Shown: piece after piece, positions 6,301 to 6,706 of the stretch | Position numbering within the stretch: position 1 is the first letter of the stretch | How the letters are laid out: each line of letters begins with the position of its first letter | NCBI GenBank assembly: GCA_002420235.1 | Contig: DIHQ01000109.1 | Span: forward strand, 1 to 6,706 | Length of the DNA: 6,706 bases | Reading direction: 5' to 3' | Origin: Flavobacteriales bacterium UBA5692 | GTDB lineage: Bacteria; Bacteroidota; Bacteroidia; Flavobacteriales_D; Sanyastnellaceae | Notes under the pieces: generated by a model | Seen by the model: only the letters and a program-made list of their open reading frames with translations | What the model was told of the DNA's origin: nothing | Database searches by the model: none | Program-made: the position numbers and the translations under genes

Positions 6301-6706
6301 ATATCAGCCTTCAGTGTGGCCCGGGGCGTTGAAACGGCTTGGAATGACCACGGTTGGATAGCCAGTGCTCGGCACGATAACGGCTTCATATTGCACCCTT
6401 GGAAAGACCAAAGCAGTTATCAATCCGTGGTCATTGATCAAGAAGGTAACTACGCAGAAGCCACGCCGTTATGGATTGTTGACGCATCATTGCCACAATT
6501 TTATGGTGTGATTTACGGACAATCCGACTGGGACCAGCAATTTTACACCATCGTGAACGATACCCGATTGCCGTTCCCTGGTTCAAACATCGGGTTGCGC
6601 GACGACGCAGACTTTGTTGAAGTGCGGTACGGATGGGACTTCGATGATCGTTTTGGCGAAGGATTTATCTCTGAGCATTTCATCTATGGACGGCGGTTGT
6701 TTGAAT
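3382..6706 (+). CDS. Large secreted Asp-box propeller / Ig-like / ConA-like protein, C-terminus outside the window (probable T9SS cargo)
   Basis: The frame opens at the ATG at 3382 and has no stop to the window end, giving 1108 residues. Residues 1-22 are a signal peptide cut at S-S-A before Gln23. Residues about 27-105 are a charged helical region (EAHWEGRERIKGSGYKQVERW) of the type preceding such propellers. From GNWQVCGP (110-117) to GTYGRGMWE (755-763) runs a beta-propeller region with Asp-box motifs (S-x-D-x-G-x-x-W) at 159-166, 211-218, 254-261, 295-302, 343-350 (Phe replaces Trp), 399-406 and 672-679, plus degenerate units near 567-582 and 716-722. Conserved-looking HVDQH (415-419), NDGG (434-437), QDNG (477-480) and GGDG (494-497) lie mid-region. 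A bacterial Ig-like domain follows (about 776-865), then a concanavalin-A/LamG-like domain (about 894-1108) with IWLRAD and NGLPALKFDG. The folds resemble sortilin/VPS10 and GH74 proteins, but no enzymatic activity can be claimed. Export through Sec and then the type IX system is inferred; the sorting domain would lie downstream. The ligand is unknown; a carbohydrate or other extracellular polymer is possible. Confidence 0.87.
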   Translation, partial: MTLYHRFSITALLCSLTFLSSAQSSSIEDPDWSVLMQKEDASPDEIRALFEAHWEGRERIKGSGYKQVERWLHLMDGRTDNQGQALTSEHTIDAHRQIEQWRTEGRSLEGNWQVCGPTLDDITTRDNIRGVGRMNALAFHPVNPSIIFAGAPAGGLWRSYDGGANWETNTDDFPTLGVSAIAFAPSDPAIIYIGTGDRDASDSPGMGVMRSLDSGLTWEFANIGISEYVVGDLAVHPANTDQVVAATSNGIFKTTDGGGTWYQVSNNTQNYKDIAVHPTNPDIIYCTGQGRFWRSEDAGEDWDYINDGIVPSTRMVIAVTPAAPENVYVLSAGTYEYRAFYKSEDSGLNFVEMSDSPNILGWSASGDSDGGQAWYDLALEADPLVVDRVYAGGIRMKRSDDAGATWMDVQDSYLHVDQHALVANPHTDEVWLANDGGIYRYEDNIQWQDMSHGIVTGEIYKIGQSPFDGNHAMNGYQDNGTYLFNGVQWSRGSGGDGFECIYDPNDPDWFFSSSQYGRIYRTGPGIQSQTIVANGTLGINEGGAWSTPFTVSAEDSETMYVGLLNVWRSMNVKHPVKDSIVWEKISAELGGNDANTMRVVHRDSNNENRLYATESTRKFFRCDNALADVDSVAWHDLSNNLPLSAQPVLAIETVHGEDSTVYISFNYKVWKSTDLGEDWTEMEGDLPALPINTLVYDTTGTGGLYAGTDMGVYYWSNSDSTWMDFSNGLPATVRVTELELYPGTSVNDPQRLRAGTYGRGMWETDSYGDPVGFPAIAFLEPSAGETSIYGDAQVQLAFRRNLQAVEMADLTADDIAVTNATVENLIPNASGYEVTVVPEEYGPVALVVPDEIAVEVGGFELPNLGSDTLLLVYHPVPLDFGPWGPGGVGNENDLSIWLRADHGTYGASGEEVGYGEAVYEWRDVLSGNFSSAYQDNGEAAPLATEDGLNGLPALKFDGDNDCVVAPTVEMKRDISAFSVARGVETAWNDHGWIASARHDNGFILHPWKDQSSYQSVVIDQEGNYAEATPLWIVDASLPQFYGVIYGQSDWDQQFYTIVNDTRLPFPGSNIGLRDDADFVEVRYGWDFDDRFGEGFISEHFIYGRRLFE

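Overview
The window looks like chromosomal DNA from a member of the Bacteroidota, most plausibly a marine Flavobacteriales-type bacterium of moderate GC (about half, judged by eye). This rests on four things: the N-terminus of a DUF5118/DUF5117 zinc-metalloprotease typical of the phylum, a large secreted Asp-box propeller protein of the kind usually exported by the type IX secretion system, signal peptides in which Gln follows the cleavage site, and the lack of Shine-Dalgarno sequences before the starts. The genus cannot be read from the sequence.

Layout. The left half is a leftward gene group, read from right to left: htpG (bacterial Hsp90, 3204 to 1306), then a DjlA-like membrane-anchored TerB/J-domain co-chaperone (1309 to 578) whose GTG start overlaps the htpG stop by 4 bases, then 57 non-coding bases, then the start of a secreted zinc-metalloprotease (520 to beyond base 1). 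A 177-base divergent intergenic region (3205-3381) separates this group from one rightward gene, starting at 3382 and still open at base 6706. That gene encodes a very large secreted protein: signal peptide, helical N-terminal region, long Asp-box (BNR/sortilin-like) propeller region, bacterial Ig-like domain and concanavalin-A-like (LamG-type) domain.

How the genes relate. HtpG and the J-domain protein form a compact, probably translationally coupled chaperone pair. J-domain proteins recruit and stimulate DnaK (Hsp70), which hands clients to HtpG, so the pair would place Hsp70/Hsp90 activity at the inner membrane. The metalloprotease may belong to the same transcript or have its own promoter. 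The divergent large protein is an extracellular or surface protein with no obvious link to the chaperones.

No RNA genes, insertion sequences, CRISPR arrays, integrases or other mobile elements were seen. There is no non-coding stretch longer than 300 bases. The most interesting points are the htpG/djlA overlap, a perfect seven-glycine period-4 zipper in the co-chaperone's membrane segment, and the architecture of the open-ended secreted protein.
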